DNA of 64,000 nucleotides. Origin: Iocasia fonsfrigidae (GTDB lineage Bacteria > Bacillota > Halanaerobiia > Halanaerobiales > DTU029). The stretch is taken from assembly GCF_017751145.1 (NCBI RefSeq), contig NZ_CP046640.1:3824137-3888136 (forward strand), read 5' to 3'. Of the stretch, positions 46,893 through 55,672 are shown piece by piece (positions within the stretch are counted from its first letter, which is position 1; the number at the start of each line of letters is the position of its first letter). Below the pieces are notes generated by a model. The model was not told where the DNA came from. It made no database searches and saw nothing but the letters and a program-made list of their open reading frames with translations. The position numbers and the translations under genes were made by a program.

Positions 46893-46910
46893 AAACTCAC
46901 TTTAGTTAAA

Positions 46911-48845
46911 TTATTTCACTATTGATATCTTACTATTATCAATCAGGACCCTGTTCAAGGCCTCTCTAACAGTAGTAATTGCTGTTGTTTTAATCTTTAT
47001 ATCCTGACTGACATCATTATTATTTTCCCCAGGAAGGAGGACCTCTCTGATGCCTGCCTGTTCTGCAGCGTGTAGTTTCTCCCTGATACCACCAACTGGT
47101 TTAACCTTGCCCTGAATAGAAACCTCTCCTGTTACTGCTATATCCTGTTTTAAGGGTATTTCTTCTATAGCACTAATAATAGCCAGGAGTATAGCTATCC
47201 CAGCAGATGGCCCATCAACATTCCCACCACCGATAATATTGACATGGAGGTCGTAATCATCTATATTCTTCCCGATTATTTTCCTGACAACAGCTGCAGC
47301 ATTAAAGAGTGAGTCCTTGGTCATTGAACCAGCAGTCTCATTAAAATGGATTTTACCCCTGCCCTCAACAGCTGATTTAAAGGCTACAGCCTCTATCTCA
47401 ATAATTGAACCAATAAATCCATTAACCCCCAGTCCAAATATCTTGCCGATTTGCGTGTCCTCTGCAGTATCAATCTTATTATACGGCGTCATCCGCCGGT
47501 TCTGCAGGGCCTGATATAATATCTCATCAGTAATAAGTGGTTTTTCCTGATCGGTGTCATCCTTTTCATAGAGTATTAGACTGTAGGCATCAAGTAAAAG
47601 GTTTATAGCAGTCCTACCTTCAATAGTATAACTACTAATAATATCCGGAATATTTTCTGCCACACTAACAGCCAGTTTAGCTACTGCATTTTGGACAATC
47701 TTCTTAATATCTTCCCTGCTCAGTGGGTTAAAAAACACCTCTGCACAACGGGACCTGAAAGCCGGATTTATAGCCTCCGGACTCCTGGTAGTAGCACCAA
47801 TTAAGATAAAGTCTGCTGGAGCACCTTCCTTAAAGAGTTTCTGAATATATAACGGTATCTGGTCACTGTTTTCATCATAATAGGATGACTCAAATTTAAC
47901 CCGTTTATCTTCCATTACTTTTAAAAGTTTGTTCTGCAACATAGGGTCAAGCTCTCCTATCTCATCAATAAAGAGAACCCCCCCATGGGCTTCTGTAACC
48001 AATCCTGTCTTCGGTTCAGGAACCCCTTCATTGGCCAAATTCTTCCTGGCGCCCTGATAAATAGGGTCATGAACAGAACCTAAAAGTGGATTTGTTACTT
48101 CTCTGGGGTCCCAGCGCAGTGTTGTACCATCTACCTCTACAAAATTGGAATCATCATAAAAAGGTGTATTCTTTCTCTTCTTGGCTTCTTCTAGAGCAAG
48201 CCGGGCAGCAGTAGTCTTGCCAACACCTGGTGGGCCATAGAGTATAATATGCTGGGGATAGGGTGAGGCAATTTTGGAAACCAGGGCTTTAATCGCTGAA
48301 TCCTGACCAATTATTTCAGCAAAACTCTGCGGTCTAACCAGATCCAGGGTAGAACGGTTTAAGCCCCTTGCCTCCATCTTTTCCAGTTGTGCCAGACGGC
48401 GTAGTGTCTGAGCATTATCAACTGTCTCCTCGCCCTGTACTATTTCCTTTTTGATCTCTTTTAGATACTCCCGCTCCCTCTTTTTCATCCTGACTGCAAT
48501 CTGCTGTTCAAGTTCTTTTTCTACTGAACGTTCTGCCAGCAGATCTGCTAGTTTATTTTCCAGTCTGTCTAATCTTTCATTGACTGGCCCTTCAATTTTT
48601 TGTGAAGGGTCATCATAAATAAGCCGCTCCAGGGCAGTCAGTCTTTCTTTTGTTTTTTCCGAACTAATTAAGTCAAGTACATCAACCCTACCAGCCTTTA
48701 TAATAAACCTGTCTCTCCCATAATAATCACTAATCTTCTTATATAGTGCTTTAAGACGTTTATCCTGGTTATCTATACTACTGTCTTTATTCTGTTTTAG
48801 CTGTACATCTCCTTTATGAAAAAAACGCTGCCAGAAGGGTTTCAT
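46911..48845 (-). CDS. lonC: LonC-type ATP-dependent protease
   Basis: 644 residues. AAA+ domain: Walker A ILYGPPGVGKTTAARLA near 200, Walker B LFIDEIGELDPMLQNKLLKV near 285. The C-terminal Lon protease domain has the catalytic serine in NVDGPSAGIAILLAI near 540 and the partner lysine in GKVKPVGGIREKLHAAEQA near 585. Residues 15-150 include a coiled-coil rich N-terminal region. The domain order fits LonC of Firmicutes. Last in the rpsF operon and 26 bases after rplI. Confidence 0.88.
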   Translation of the reverse strand: MKPFWQRFFHKGDVQLKQNKDSSIDNQDKRLKALYKKISDYYGRDRFIIKAGRVDVLDLISSEKTKERLTALERLIYDDPSQKIEGPVNERLDRLENKLADLLAERSVEKELEQQIAVRMKKREREYLKEIKKEIVQGEETVDNAQTLRRLAQLEKMEARGLNRSTLDLVRPQSFAEIIGQDSAIKALVSKIASPYPQHIILYGPPGVGKTTAARLALEEAKKRKNTPFYDDSNFVEVDGTTLRWDPREVTNPLLGSVHDPIYQGARKNLANEGVPEPKTGLVTEAHGGVLFIDEIGELDPMLQNKLLKVMEDKRVKFESSYYDENSDQIPLYIQKLFKEGAPADFILIGATTRSPEAINPAFRSRCAEVFFNPLSREDIKKIVQNAVAKLAVSVAENIPDIISSYTIEGRTAINLLLDAYSLILYEKDDTDQEKPLITDEILYQALQNRRMTPYNKIDTAEDTQIGKIFGLGVNGFIGSIIEIEAVAFKSAVEGRGKIHFNETAGSMTKDSLFNAAAVVRKIIGKNIDDYDLHVNIIGGGNVDGPSAGIAILLAIISAIEEIPLKQDIAVTGEVSIQGKVKPVGGIREKLHAAEQAGIREVLLPGENNNDVSQDIKIKTTAITTVREALNRVLIDNSKISIVK

Positions 48846-48870
48846 TTTTTACACTCCTTCAAATTATAAG

Positions 48871-49314
48871 CTAGGCTTCAACAACCTTTACCTTCAGGGT
48901 AGCCTCAACATCCTTGAATATCTTAACCTTCACCTTATGTACCCCAAGTGATTTTATATGATCAGATAAATCAATTTTTCTTTTATCTATTTTGAATCCC
49001 TCTTTTTTTACTGCCTTGGCAATATCTTTGGTGGTAACTGAGCCAAATAGTCTACCATTTTCTCCAGCCTTAACAGCTATGACAAAATCTTTTTCTGCTA
49101 ATTTGCTGGCCAGTTCCTCTGCTTCAGCCCGGTTTTCCTTATATTTCCTCTCCTGAATCTTTTCCTTATGTTTTAGTTCATTTAAATTGCTCTGGGTTGC
49201 CTCTTCAGCCAGACCTTTGGGCATGAGAAAGTTCCTTGCATAACCATCTGAAACCTTAACAATATCACCTTTACTACCTAATTTTTTAACATCACTTTTT
49301 AGAATAACCTTCAT
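48871..49314 (-). CDS. rplI: 50S ribosomal protein L9
   Basis: 147 residues. N domain with [20 protein letters not shown] (canonical start at ATG 49314, so I drop the GTG codon just upstream), the signature [13 protein letters not shown] near 28, a connecting helix and the C domain with [20 protein letters not shown]. Binds 23S rRNA. Between yybS and lonC. Confidence 0.96.
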   Translation of the reverse strand: MKVILKSDVKKLGSKGDIVKVSDGYARNFLMPKGLAEEATQSNLNELKHKEKIQERKYKENRAEAEELASKLAEKDFVIAVKAGENGRLFGSVTTKDIAKAVKKEGFKIDKRKIDLSDHIKSLGVHKVKVKIFKDVEATLKVKVVEA

Positions 49315-49384
49315 CACAAAACCCCCATTTAATTATATTTTACAGCAAAGAGTCTCCTCTGGCAATAGCAATTTAAGGCTTTGT

Positions 49385-50293
49385 TTACTTAAACTTCCTT
49401 AGATTAAACCACATATCAAAAAGCCCCAGGATAATTAAAACCGGAAGTAAAAGGAAGTTTAAAAATACTATTGCCATGATATAAAGAAAATTAATAATAG
49501 GATTTTTTAGCCGGGAAGTATAGAATAATCCTACTGAAAAACCCTGTAAAAACATAAAAAAGAGTAAAACAATCAATAAATTAACAAAGAATATATTGCC
49601 GTCCAATAGTAAGGCTATTACTATCCCCAGTGATAATATTCTGGGAAAATACCACATCTTAACTGGTTTATATATCTTGTCAACAAGCCCCTTTTTCTTT
49701 AGATACCAGGTACTTATATAATAGACCACAATCCCTGTAATTATAGAAGTAATAATAAGAATAGATGGATATATCCTTATTATTAGTGGGACTATCTGTT
49801 TAACCGTTTCCGAAAATTCGCCAAACTGAGAATTTTGATTAATAATATTGACTATATCATTTATAACATCTTTATATCCTGTACCAGTAAGATAAGGAAT
49901 GACCTGATTAGTAATTACCGTTGAAAATATTACAGCAGCAACGGTCAAAATAAGTGTTATACGTGGTGAAAAACCTTCTTTTACCCCGGAACCAACAACA
50001 AAACCAATCAAACCAAAACCTACTACTGTATTTACTATCATCATAGCCCCAAGCTGCATTCCACCTGTCATTCCTAATAATAGGCCATTAGTTAATGCTA
50101 CTGTAATAATTATTATTAATGAGCTCTGATTATTATACTTGCTAACAATATAGGCTATTGGTATAGGCAACACTAAATTAATAAAAAATCCCATAATTGG
50201 ACTATAAAGACCGATATAAATACTTAATAAACTAAATAAAAAAACAAGGCCCATTACCTTTAAACCATCTTTTATTAGCTTTGATTCCATCAT
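49385..50293 (-). CDS. YybS-like polytopic membrane protein (DUF2232)
   Basis: 302 residues with about eight hydrophobic segments, of the DUF2232/YybS type that sits in the rpsF-rplI region of Firmicutes. Examples: LVFLFSLLSIYIGLYSPIMGF and GFVVGSGVKEGFSPRITLIL. No known motifs for transport or catalysis. In many Firmicutes a gdpP gene lies between yybS and rplI; it is absent here, leaving only 67 bases. Confidence 0.82.
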   Translation of the reverse strand: MMESKLIKDGLKVMGLVFLFSLLSIYIGLYSPIMGFFINLVLPIPIAYIVSKYNNQSSLIIIITVALTNGLLLGMTGGMQLGAMMIVNTVVGFGLIGFVVGSGVKEGFSPRITLILTVAAVIFSTVITNQVIPYLTGTGYKDVINDIVNIINQNSQFGEFSETVKQIVPLIIRIYPSILIITSIITGIVVYYISTWYLKKKGLVDKIYKPVKMWYFPRILSLGIVIALLLDGNIFFVNLLIVLLFFMFLQGFSVGLFYTSRLKNPIINFLYIMAIVFLNFLLLPVLIILGLFDMWFNLRKFK

Positions 50294-50353
50294 AACACCA
50301 CCCTAATATTAAATAAAGGAGGCTAAAGTAGCCCTTTGCCTCCTTGTATCTCA

Positions 50354-50569
50354 CTATTCTTTTACATATGGTAATAGAGCTATTGCTCTTGCTCTTTTTA
50401 TCTGCCTGGTCAAAGCCCGTTGATGTTTAGCACAGGTCCCGGTTATCCTACGGGGGACAATCTTTCCTCTATCAGTAACAAACCGTTGTAAGGTCCTGAG
50501 GTCTTTATAATCTATTTCTTTATCCTTATTTGCACAGAAAAAACATGATTTTCCTCTTCCTCTTGGCAC
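50354..50569 (-). CDS. rpsR: 30S ribosomal protein S18
   Basis: 71 residues: basic N terminus ([19 protein letters not shown]), [20 protein letters not shown] and the C-terminal [19 protein letters not shown], all typical of bS18. GTG start at 50569 behind GGAGGG. The C-x-x-C within CFFCANK may hold zinc as in some C+ forms, though two further ligands are not obvious. Binds S6. Confidence 0.95.
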   Translation of the reverse strand: MPRGRGKSCFFCANKDKEIDYKDLRTLQRFVTDRGKIVPRRITGTCAKHQRALTRQIKRARAIALLPYVKE

Positions 50570-50583
50570 CTATATCCCTCCTT

Positions 50584-51024
50584 CTAGAATGGTACATCAA
50601 AATTATCATCTATATCAAAGTTGTCAGTAGTATCATTACCACTATCATTATTATTATTATTAGTAGCATTAGTGTTATTGGTACTGCGGTTATCCCTGTT
50701 GTTATCATTTGGCCAGTCAAGAAAACGTACTTCATTGGCTATGACCTGAGGATTTGTATATGTTCGTCCATCCTTTTCGCTGCTGCTTATCTGTAAGGAA
50801 CCTTCTACAGCAACCAGTCTACCCTTCCCCAGATGATGAGCACATGTTTCCGCCAGTTTCCGCCAGGTAACTATCCGGATAAAATCGACATCCCTTTCAC
50901 CCTGTTGATTGGTATAATTTCGCTCAACCGCCAGAGTAAAATTGCTTACAGCTGTTCCATTACTAATATACCTCAACTCAGGGTCTCTAACCAAACGCCC
51001 AATTAATACAATATGATTTAACAA
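50584..51024 (-). CDS. ssb: Single-stranded DNA-binding protein
   Basis: OB-fold protein with about 110 residues of core and an acidic, Asn/Asp-rich tail ending DDNFDVPF, the usual tip that binds other replication proteins. I use TTG 51024 (giving MLNHIVLIGRLVRDPEL, the canonical start) with GGTGGTGAG before it; a longer frame to 51036 starts in that ribosome site. Between rpsF and rpsR as in most Firmicutes. Confidence 0.95.
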   Translation of the reverse strand: MLNHIVLIGRLVRDPELRYISNGTAVSNFTLAVERNYTNQQGERDVDFIRIVTWRKLAETCAHHLGKGRLVAVEGSLQISSSEKDGRTYTNPQVIANEVRFLDWPNDNNRDNRSTNNTNATNNNNNDSGNDTTDNFDIDDNFDVPF

Positions 51025-51072
51025 TCCACTCACCACCTTACTTTGATAATCTTTCTATACCTGTTTATAGTT

Positions 51073-51369
51073 TTATTCCTCTACTCTGATTACCAGATAA
51101 CGAATAATGTCATCTATGATCTTAAAGTTTCTTTCAAGCTCTTCTACCAGATCTGCTTCTGCCTTAATAGTTAGCAGGGTATAGTAACCTGTTTTATAAT
51201 CATTAATCTCATAAGCTAGTTTTCTACTACCCCATTCATTAGCTTCGAGGATTTCACCATTATTATCAGTTATAATAGATTTAATCCTTTCAATAACTTC
51301 ATTTCTGGCTTCCTCTTCCACATCAGGTTTGATAATAAAAGTTGCTTCATAAACCCTTTCCATTCTCAT
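51073..51369 (-). CDS. rpsF: 30S ribosomal protein S6
   Basis: 98 residues. RVYEATFIIKPDVEEEARNE and WGSRKLAYEINDYKTGYYTL are typical of bS6. ATG 51369 follows GGAGGGGGTGAC. First gene of the operon; pairs with S18, and the leader may be a binding site for the S6:S18 complex. Confidence 0.96.
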   Translation of the reverse strand: MRMERVYEATFIIKPDVEEEARNEVIERIKSIITDNNGEILEANEWGSRKLAYEINDYKTGYYTLLTIKAEADLVEELERNFKIIDDIIRYLVIRVEE

Positions 51370-51370
51370 G

Positions 51371-51417
51371 TCACCCCCTCCACTCGGACTAAACGGCCCT
51401 GCTTTAAATACAGAGCA
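51371..51417 (-). promoter_or_regulatory. Probable S6:S18-binding leader of rpsF
   Basis: The minus-strand leader just before rpsF folds as CTCTG ... CAGGG and then contains two CCG triplets in GGGCCGTTTAGTCCGAG. Known S6:S18 leader motifs have a hairpin with CCG in an asymmetric loop. The match is by general pattern only. Confidence 0.4.
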
Positions 51418-51445
51418 TGGACTTAGCTATGCTAATTCATTCTAT

Positions 51446-51474
51446 ATTATAGCACTCTAGAACAATTAATGCAA
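51446..51474 (-). promoter_or_regulatory. Promoter of the rpsF operon
   Basis: Minus-strand TTGCAT (51469-51474) and TATAAT (51446-51451), 17-base spacer, about 75 bp before rpsF. Drives rpsF-ssb-rpsR-yybS-rplI-lonC. Confidence 0.65.
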
Positions 51475-51540
51475 GACCAATTTAAAAGACGACAGTGTAA
51501 TTCCATTTATATTTAACAAAATGGCTTCGTCACCTAGACT

Positions 51541-51765
51541 TAATCAACAATTATAACTTTACTTAGGAATATTTATTACACAAAGTTAACTAGTTTTAAT
51601 AATCCAGACAGATATATTTGTTGTACGACTCTAGAAATTATCCGTAGGCAGGACGCCGAAGGATAATTTCTCGACAGTAAGCGGAGGTAGGACACCGCAG
51701 CACACGACAAGGAAAACAAATATATCTGTCGGTCTTCAAAGTTATCCACAATCCTGCAAACCATA
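51541..51765. repeat. Structured dispersed repeat, copy 3
   Basis: Third member of the family. Outer arms GACAGATATATTTGTT and AACAAATATATCTGTC, first hairpin GAAATTATCC/GGATAATTTC with GGCAGGACGCC cap, second hairpin GGAGGTAGGACACC. Each arm differs from copy 1 with matching changes in the partner arm. Left and right flanks match copy 2, including TTATCCACA near 51742. It occupies most of the 51370-51785 gap between rpsF and the phage-like genes. Confidence 0.87.
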
Positions 51766-51785
51766 ATCCTAACTATTAACAAATT

Positions 51786-52136
51786 TTACCTCAACCCCTG
51801 CGCTAACAATACAAGCAAAGTCGCTATACCTGCCCCGGTTAAACCATCAGATAATCTAGCTAAATTAAAACCTTTGTTTTTCTCATAAGCCTTATTTAAC
51901 TCTTTTAACGCCTGTTCAAGTTTCGCTTCCAATTTTTTGTTTTTACTTTCTAATTCTGATATATAATCAGCCAGTTTAAGATACTGTTCAGATGTTAATT
52001 TTAGAATAAATTCTCCATCTTCATTAGTTTCTGTATCTATATTCTTATAATTACTTGCTATTATCACCGGAGAAAAACCTATCAAAAAAATCAAGAGCAG
52101 TATTAGCATCATGTTTAGTAGCTTCAATATCCTCAC
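51786..52136 (-). CDS. Phage lysis-region protein with signal, coiled coil and C-terminal membrane helix
   Basis: Up to 116 residues. N-terminal hydrophobic signal (MLILLLIFLIGFSPVIIAS), a 45-residue coiled-coil (YISELESKNKKLEAKLEQAL) and a C-terminal membrane helix (GAGIATLLVLLAQG). It overlaps the preceding small membrane gene by 86 bp in another frame, as Rz/Rz1-type pairs do. There is no lipobox cysteine, so it is not a classical outer-membrane spanin lipoprotein. The start (GTG 52136 or downstream ATG) is uncertain. Confidence 0.6.
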   Translation of the reverse strand: MRILKLLNMMLILLLIFLIGFSPVIIASNYKNIDTETNEDGEFILKLTSEQYLKLADYISELESKNKKLEAKLEQALKELNKAYEKNKGFNLARLSDGLTGAGIATLLVLLAQGLR

Positions 52137-52305
52137 CTGCCTTGTTTATCCTTTCTTTAGCTTCTTCAAGTTCATTTTTATTATATTTAATTAATCCAAA
52201 AGCACTTAAGATAAGACCAACAATTCCAGTAATTTTAACACCTAAAAAATTAATGATAATTAATAATAGGATAAAAATTAAAATATAAAGATATATCTTT
52301 TTCAA
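52051..52305 (-). CDS. Small phage membrane protein with coiled-coil tail
   Basis: 84 residues. N-terminal hydrophobic region (residues 1-38, one or two helices, e.g. YLYILIFILLLIIINFLG) then a charged helix (ELEEAKERINKAGEDIEATK). TTG start at 52305 behind AGAGGTG. Its 3' end overlaps the next gene in a different frame. The layout, N-terminal membrane anchor followed by a long external helix, is that of an inner-membrane spanin or a holin/antiholin; sequence does not decide. Confidence 0.6.
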   Translation of the reverse strand: MKKIYLYILIFILLLIIINFLGVKITGIVGLILSAFGLIKYNKNELEEAKERINKAGEDIEATKHDANTALDFFDRFFSGDNSK

Positions 52306-52309
52306 TTTA

Positions 52310-52504
52310 TCACCTCTTTAAAAAATCTCCTATATCTCTTTGCCCAGATAAATAAACAGCAAACCCTATTAACCATCTAACTGTACTAGTATCCATGTTT
52401 TTTAAAAAATATCCTATTATAGCCATAACAATACAAATACAAGCTATACTATAAGTCCATCTAGCTTCAAATTTATCTGGTATTTGATTATTATCCCTAT
52501 CCAC
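52310..52504 (-). CDS. Small phage membrane protein (holin candidate)
   Basis: About 64 residues. One clear membrane helix (SIACICIVMAIIGYFL) and a weaker second one (VRWLIGFAVYLSG), then a charged C terminus. I start at GTG 52504 (MDRDNNQIPDKFEARWTY), with AGGTGGG six bases before; the longer frame to 52540 runs into the peptidase gene. It overlaps the peptidase end by eight bases. Small size and position right after an endolysin suggest a holin. Confidence 0.55.
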   Translation of the reverse strand: MDRDNNQIPDKFEARWTYSIACICIVMAIIGYFLKNMDTSTVRWLIGFAVYLSGQRDIGDFLKR

Positions 52505-52874
52505 GCATATCCCACCTAGCTTTATTTTCTCGTACATCAATATGAATTCCCCAATTATACTTGCCTATCCCACTAAACCCAGCATCTTCAGCTATAGCTA
52601 CCATTTCATCTATTGTAAGTCCTTCTATTCTTCTAAGATCAACCGCCTTCCCTTTTAAATGTTGACTATTAGGAGAACCACCAACTGATTTATTATGTGA
52701 TTCATTTCTATAAGCTGAATTAATAACAATAGCTTGTCCTAAATAATCCCTTAATTTTTGTAATTTATCTATCAATTCACTATCAACCACTACTTGATGA
52801 CTACCATCTTTACACTCAAATTCAGATAAATAAAAATTTTTGCTTATTTTAATATTATTTATGATTGCAAACAC
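52497..52874 (-). CDS. Phage endolysin, M15-type peptidase
   Basis: About 125 residues. Zinc-peptidase signature SQHLKGKAVDL near 75 (H-x6-D) and the third ligand in WGIHIDVRENKAR near 112, as in M15/VanY/Ply-type L-Ala-D-Glu or D-Ala-D-Ala peptidases. It should cut peptidoglycan cross-links or stem peptides. The visible start GTG 52874 lies inside GAGGTG, the ribosome site; the real initiator may be an ATC or ATA codon six to nine bases on. No signal peptide, so release needs a holin. Confidence 0.82.
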   Translation of the reverse strand: MFAIINNIKISKNFYLSEFECKDGSHQVVVDSELIDKLQKLRDYLGQAIVINSAYRNESHNKSVGGSPNSQHLKGKAVDLRRIEGLTIDEMVAIAEDAGFSGIGKYNWGIHIDVRENKARWDMRG

Positions 52875-52901
52875 CTCTAATCACAGAATATTTTTGGAAT
52901 T

Positions 52902-53198
52902 CTAATCAATCTTATCCTGCTTCTCTCTCCATAATTCTTTTATTTCAGTTTCAATGTGTCCTATTTTATGTTCAACCCCTTTTATATCTTCAGCCTGTAC
53001 TTCTGTAATAGTTGCAACCCTTTCTAATTGAACAGAAACTTCTTTTAAAGCAGCTGAAACTTCTTTACTATTTTCATCACTTTTTTTCAATCGTTCAGAA
53101 GCAAATTTATAAATTAGTATTAAGGCGAATAAAGCTACTACTACTGTTGTGTCTGTTAATACTTGTCCTATTCCAGTTAGAATTTTTATAAATTCCAA
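52902..53198 (-). CDS. Phage membrane protein with coiled-coil tail (BhlA/UviB-like holin candidate)
   Basis: 98 residues. One N-terminal membrane helix (TTVVVALFALILIYKFA), then heptad-rich charged sequence (EVSVQLERVATITEVQAEDI). I start at TTG 53198 behind GGAGG, which overlaps the previous stop; the frame to 53234 begins inside the upstream gene. The plan (short N terminus, single helix, charged tail) resembles UviB/BhlA-type holins, or an XhlA-like tail-lysis protein. Not certain. Confidence 0.55.
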   Translation of the reverse strand: MEFIKILTGIGQVLTDTTVVVALFALILIYKFASERLKKSDENSKEVSAALKEVSVQLERVATITEVQAEDIKGVEHKIGHIETEIKELWREKQDKID

Positions 53199-53202
53199 GA
53201 CA

Positions 53203-53448
53203 CTATCCTCCAATACAATGTTTTTTTTGGTCATAAGTAAATTTAATCTCTAAATAGTCATCATCTCCTTCCATATTTCCTTCTAATTTATTTATTCTAT
53301 TGACTAAAATTTGAATAGCTTGTATAAGTTCTTCTTTAGTAATATAATTTAATTTATTAAGTAATTCACTATTTTCTTCAGATAATTTTTGATAACTTTT
53401 TTTTATTTTTAAAATGCCATCTTTTTCTTCACTTAAATAATTACTCAA
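53203..53448 (-). CDS. Small phage protein with coiled coil
   Basis: 81 residues, helical (YLSEEKDGILKIKKSYQKLS, then ELIQAIQILVNRINKLEGNM). Start TTG 53448 follows GAGGTGG by six bases and overlaps the end of the 161-residue gene. Tail or lysis-module proteins of this size are common and I cannot assign a family. Confidence 0.55.
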   Translation of the reverse strand: MSNYLSEEKDGILKIKKSYQKLSEENSELLNKLNYITKEELIQAIQILVNRINKLEGNMEGDDDYLEIKFTYDQKKHCIGG

Positions 53449-53926
53449 CGGCAACCACCTCTATTGAATCTGATATAAACTTATCATCATTACATGCTAT
53501 TGTATAAGTCCCTCCTTCAACTTCTATCTTTTTACTCCCCTGATAATTATCTAAAGGCATATTAAAACTTATCTCATTAATTAACATTTCCATGCTAGAT
53601 ATATCGGGTTGATGTTTACCTTCTAATTTAACAGTAATAATAAAAGTAGGATCATTAGATATGTTAATTTTATATTTATCACTTGTTATAATTAATTCTG
53701 GTTTTGAGACAGCAATACCATTAAATATCATTAATTCTTTTTGTGCTTGATTAGTTAACATTTCACCTTCAATTTCTGTAGTAGCCATATATTGTTTTTC
53801 TTCTTCTGATATTCTAGCACTTTTACATAATCCATTTAAAGAAGGCATAGGTGCTGAACCATGTGGTTTAGGTTGACATCTTAATATTTTATTTGTTCTT
53901 GTATCATATAATATTTTAGAAAACAT
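53441..53926 (-). CDS. Phage protein downstream of the tail tip (unknown)
   Basis: 161 residues. N-terminal MFSKILYDTRTNKILRCQPK then a C-terminal beta-rich stretch (GSKKIEVEGGTYTIACNDDK) that reads like a small structural domain. It shares one base with the end of the 578-residue protein (TAATG). In many siphoviruses a comparable gene follows the tail tip. I do not recognise the family. Confidence 0.55.
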   Translation of the reverse strand: MFSKILYDTRTNKILRCQPKPHGSAPMPSLNGLCKSARISEEEKQYMATTEIEGEMLTNQAQKELMIFNGIAVSKPELIITSDKYKINISNDPTFIITVKLEGKHQPDISSMEMLINEISFNMPLDNYQGSKKIEVEGGTYTIACNDDKFISDSIEVVAVE

Positions 53927-55662
53927 TAATCATCAGCACCCCCTTCTATTGCTAGCCACATTACTTTTCCACTAGAAATTGTTACTTCTGCTAAATACTC
54001 TACTTTTTTAACCCAATATTCAGCACGATGGGCATGAATTCCAGTAAATCTAAAAGCATATCGTCCTTTTGATAAATTAGAAATTGTAATTGATGTATCT
54101 ACCTTACCAGTATAATCATCATAAAAATATTTTAATTCAGTCCAAAAACTTTGATTAATTTCTTTATATTCTATTTTATATTTTATTCTAGGATGATGTC
54201 CAGGATCATCATCATATGCATAATATAATGTTGCACTTGTTGTGTTAGGGTCTGTATATGGAGTTATGTATTGTTGTGGAGCAGCTTTACCAGTTCTACC
54301 CTTTATTTTTGTATACCATAAATTACCTGTACTAGATATTTCTTTAGGAAAATCAGTCACTTTTATAAAATTATTAACACGAAAACCATCATTAGATATT
54401 TCTGTAGCATTGCTAATATAAATTTGATCACTTGAAGGAAAATCAGAAAGATAAGTTGTTAATTCATTAATTGCAGTTACCACTTTAGGCTTTCTCTTCC
54501 AATTCAATTCAATATAGTCCCCATCCTGTGCTGTTCCGCTAGCAATATTTTTACAATACCAATAAGGCTTATCTTCTCCCTCTTTATATAAATATAACCC
54601 TTTATCATCTAATCGAGAATAAAAACCATCACCATTAACTCTTATTCCATCATTATTAATTTTAACTGTATCACTAATTAAACTGAATTGTTCACTTTTT
54701 ATCTCACCATTAAATAAAGCATTACCATTTTTATCTAATTTAAAGTTTTCTGTGAATATTTCTAATCCTTCACCATCAAGAACAAAAAAGTTATATTCAC
54801 CAGAACCATCATCTTTACTAGCCCTTATTCCTATTTGGTTAGCATCCATAAAAATTGTACTACCTTCTGGTGTGGTATCTACTGCAAAGACAGCTTTATC
54901 TTCTCCTTCAATAATATCTCCATTTTCATCTGTAGGGAATAATCTAAAAGAATCGGCTACAAATTGTATATCTACTTTTTTTTCTGCTTCATTTACTTCT
55001 AAACCAATACCACCTATAATATCTTCACCATCAACATTTTTACCAACAATCCAGGTATATTTGTCTTGTAATTCAGAAACTGGTACACCAGGATTTCTTA
55101 ATGTCTCTGTTAAATTATTAGGACTTATTAAACTTTCATCAATATCAATAAATCTAATTTTGAAAGTTTCTACATAAACAGGGTCAGATATAGTTGAATT
55201 ATATAAAGAAGGACTCCAGTTATAGTGATAAACACTATCATATGCCCCAACTCTTACTTTAAATATTTTACCTGTTTCTGCCTGATAATAAATTATTCTA
55301 TCTTCTAATTCTTCAATATCATAATTTATAACCTCTTCATTTCCAACTGGATTATGATTGTCATCTACTTCTTGAATATGAAGCCTATATCCCAAGATAT
55401 CTTTTTCTTCAGATGTTTCATCATAAGGATAAACGGTTTGTGAAGTTTCTGAAAACGCTTTGGGTAAATTAATTTTAATACTTGCTATTAATCCTTGAAC
55501 ATCTTGCTCTTCTAATACTAATTGTTGGATACCTGGATGTTGCACTGTGATTTTACTTGGTTCACTATAATTACCGTTTTCATCTTTAGCTCGTATAACA
55601 AATGTATAATTAGTATCTCTTGGTGCACCCCTATTATATCTACCTTCAAAAGTATAACCCAT
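53926..55662 (-). CDS. C-terminal half of a gpJ-like tail-tip protein
   Basis: 578 residues. It opens in mid-domain: YTFEGRYNRGAPRDTNYTFV and IRAKDENGNYSEPSKITV are the last strands of a fibronectin type III domain whose first strands end the gene at 62305. A further FN3-like region (residues 45-165), a central fibre region like the gpJ C terminus (AVFAVDTTPEGSTIFMDANQ; NALFNGEIKSEQFSLISDTV) and a beta-rich receptor part follow. ATG 55662 follows GGGGTGG. Probably host-recognition or tail-tip protein. Confidence 0.75.
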   Translation of the reverse strand: MGYTFEGRYNRGAPRDTNYTFVIRAKDENGNYSEPSKITVQHPGIQQLVLEEQDVQGLIASIKINLPKAFSETSQTVYPYDETSEEKDILGYRLHIQEVDDNHNPVGNEEVINYDIEELEDRIIYYQAETGKIFKVRVGAYDSVYHYNWSPSLYNSTISDPVYVETFKIRFIDIDESLISPNNLTETLRNPGVPVSELQDKYTWIVGKNVDGEDIIGGIGLEVNEAEKKVDIQFVADSFRLFPTDENGDIIEGEDKAVFAVDTTPEGSTIFMDANQIGIRASKDDGSGEYNFFVLDGEGLEIFTENFKLDKNGNALFNGEIKSEQFSLISDTVKINNDGIRVNGDGFYSRLDDKGLYLYKEGEDKPYWYCKNIASGTAQDGDYIELNWKRKPKVVTAINELTTYLSDFPSSDQIYISNATEISNDGFRVNNFIKVTDFPKEISSTGNLWYTKIKGRTGKAAPQQYITPYTDPNTTSATLYYAYDDDPGHHPRIKYKIEYKEINQSFWTELKYFYDDYTGKVDTSITISNLSKGRYAFRFTGIHAHRAEYWVKKVEYLAEVTISSGKVMWLAIEGGADD

Positions 55663-55672
55663 TTAACCACCC

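Noticed and set aside
51576-51782. 68-residue minus-strand ORF
   Set aside because: Structured repeat copy 3 read as protein, not a gene.
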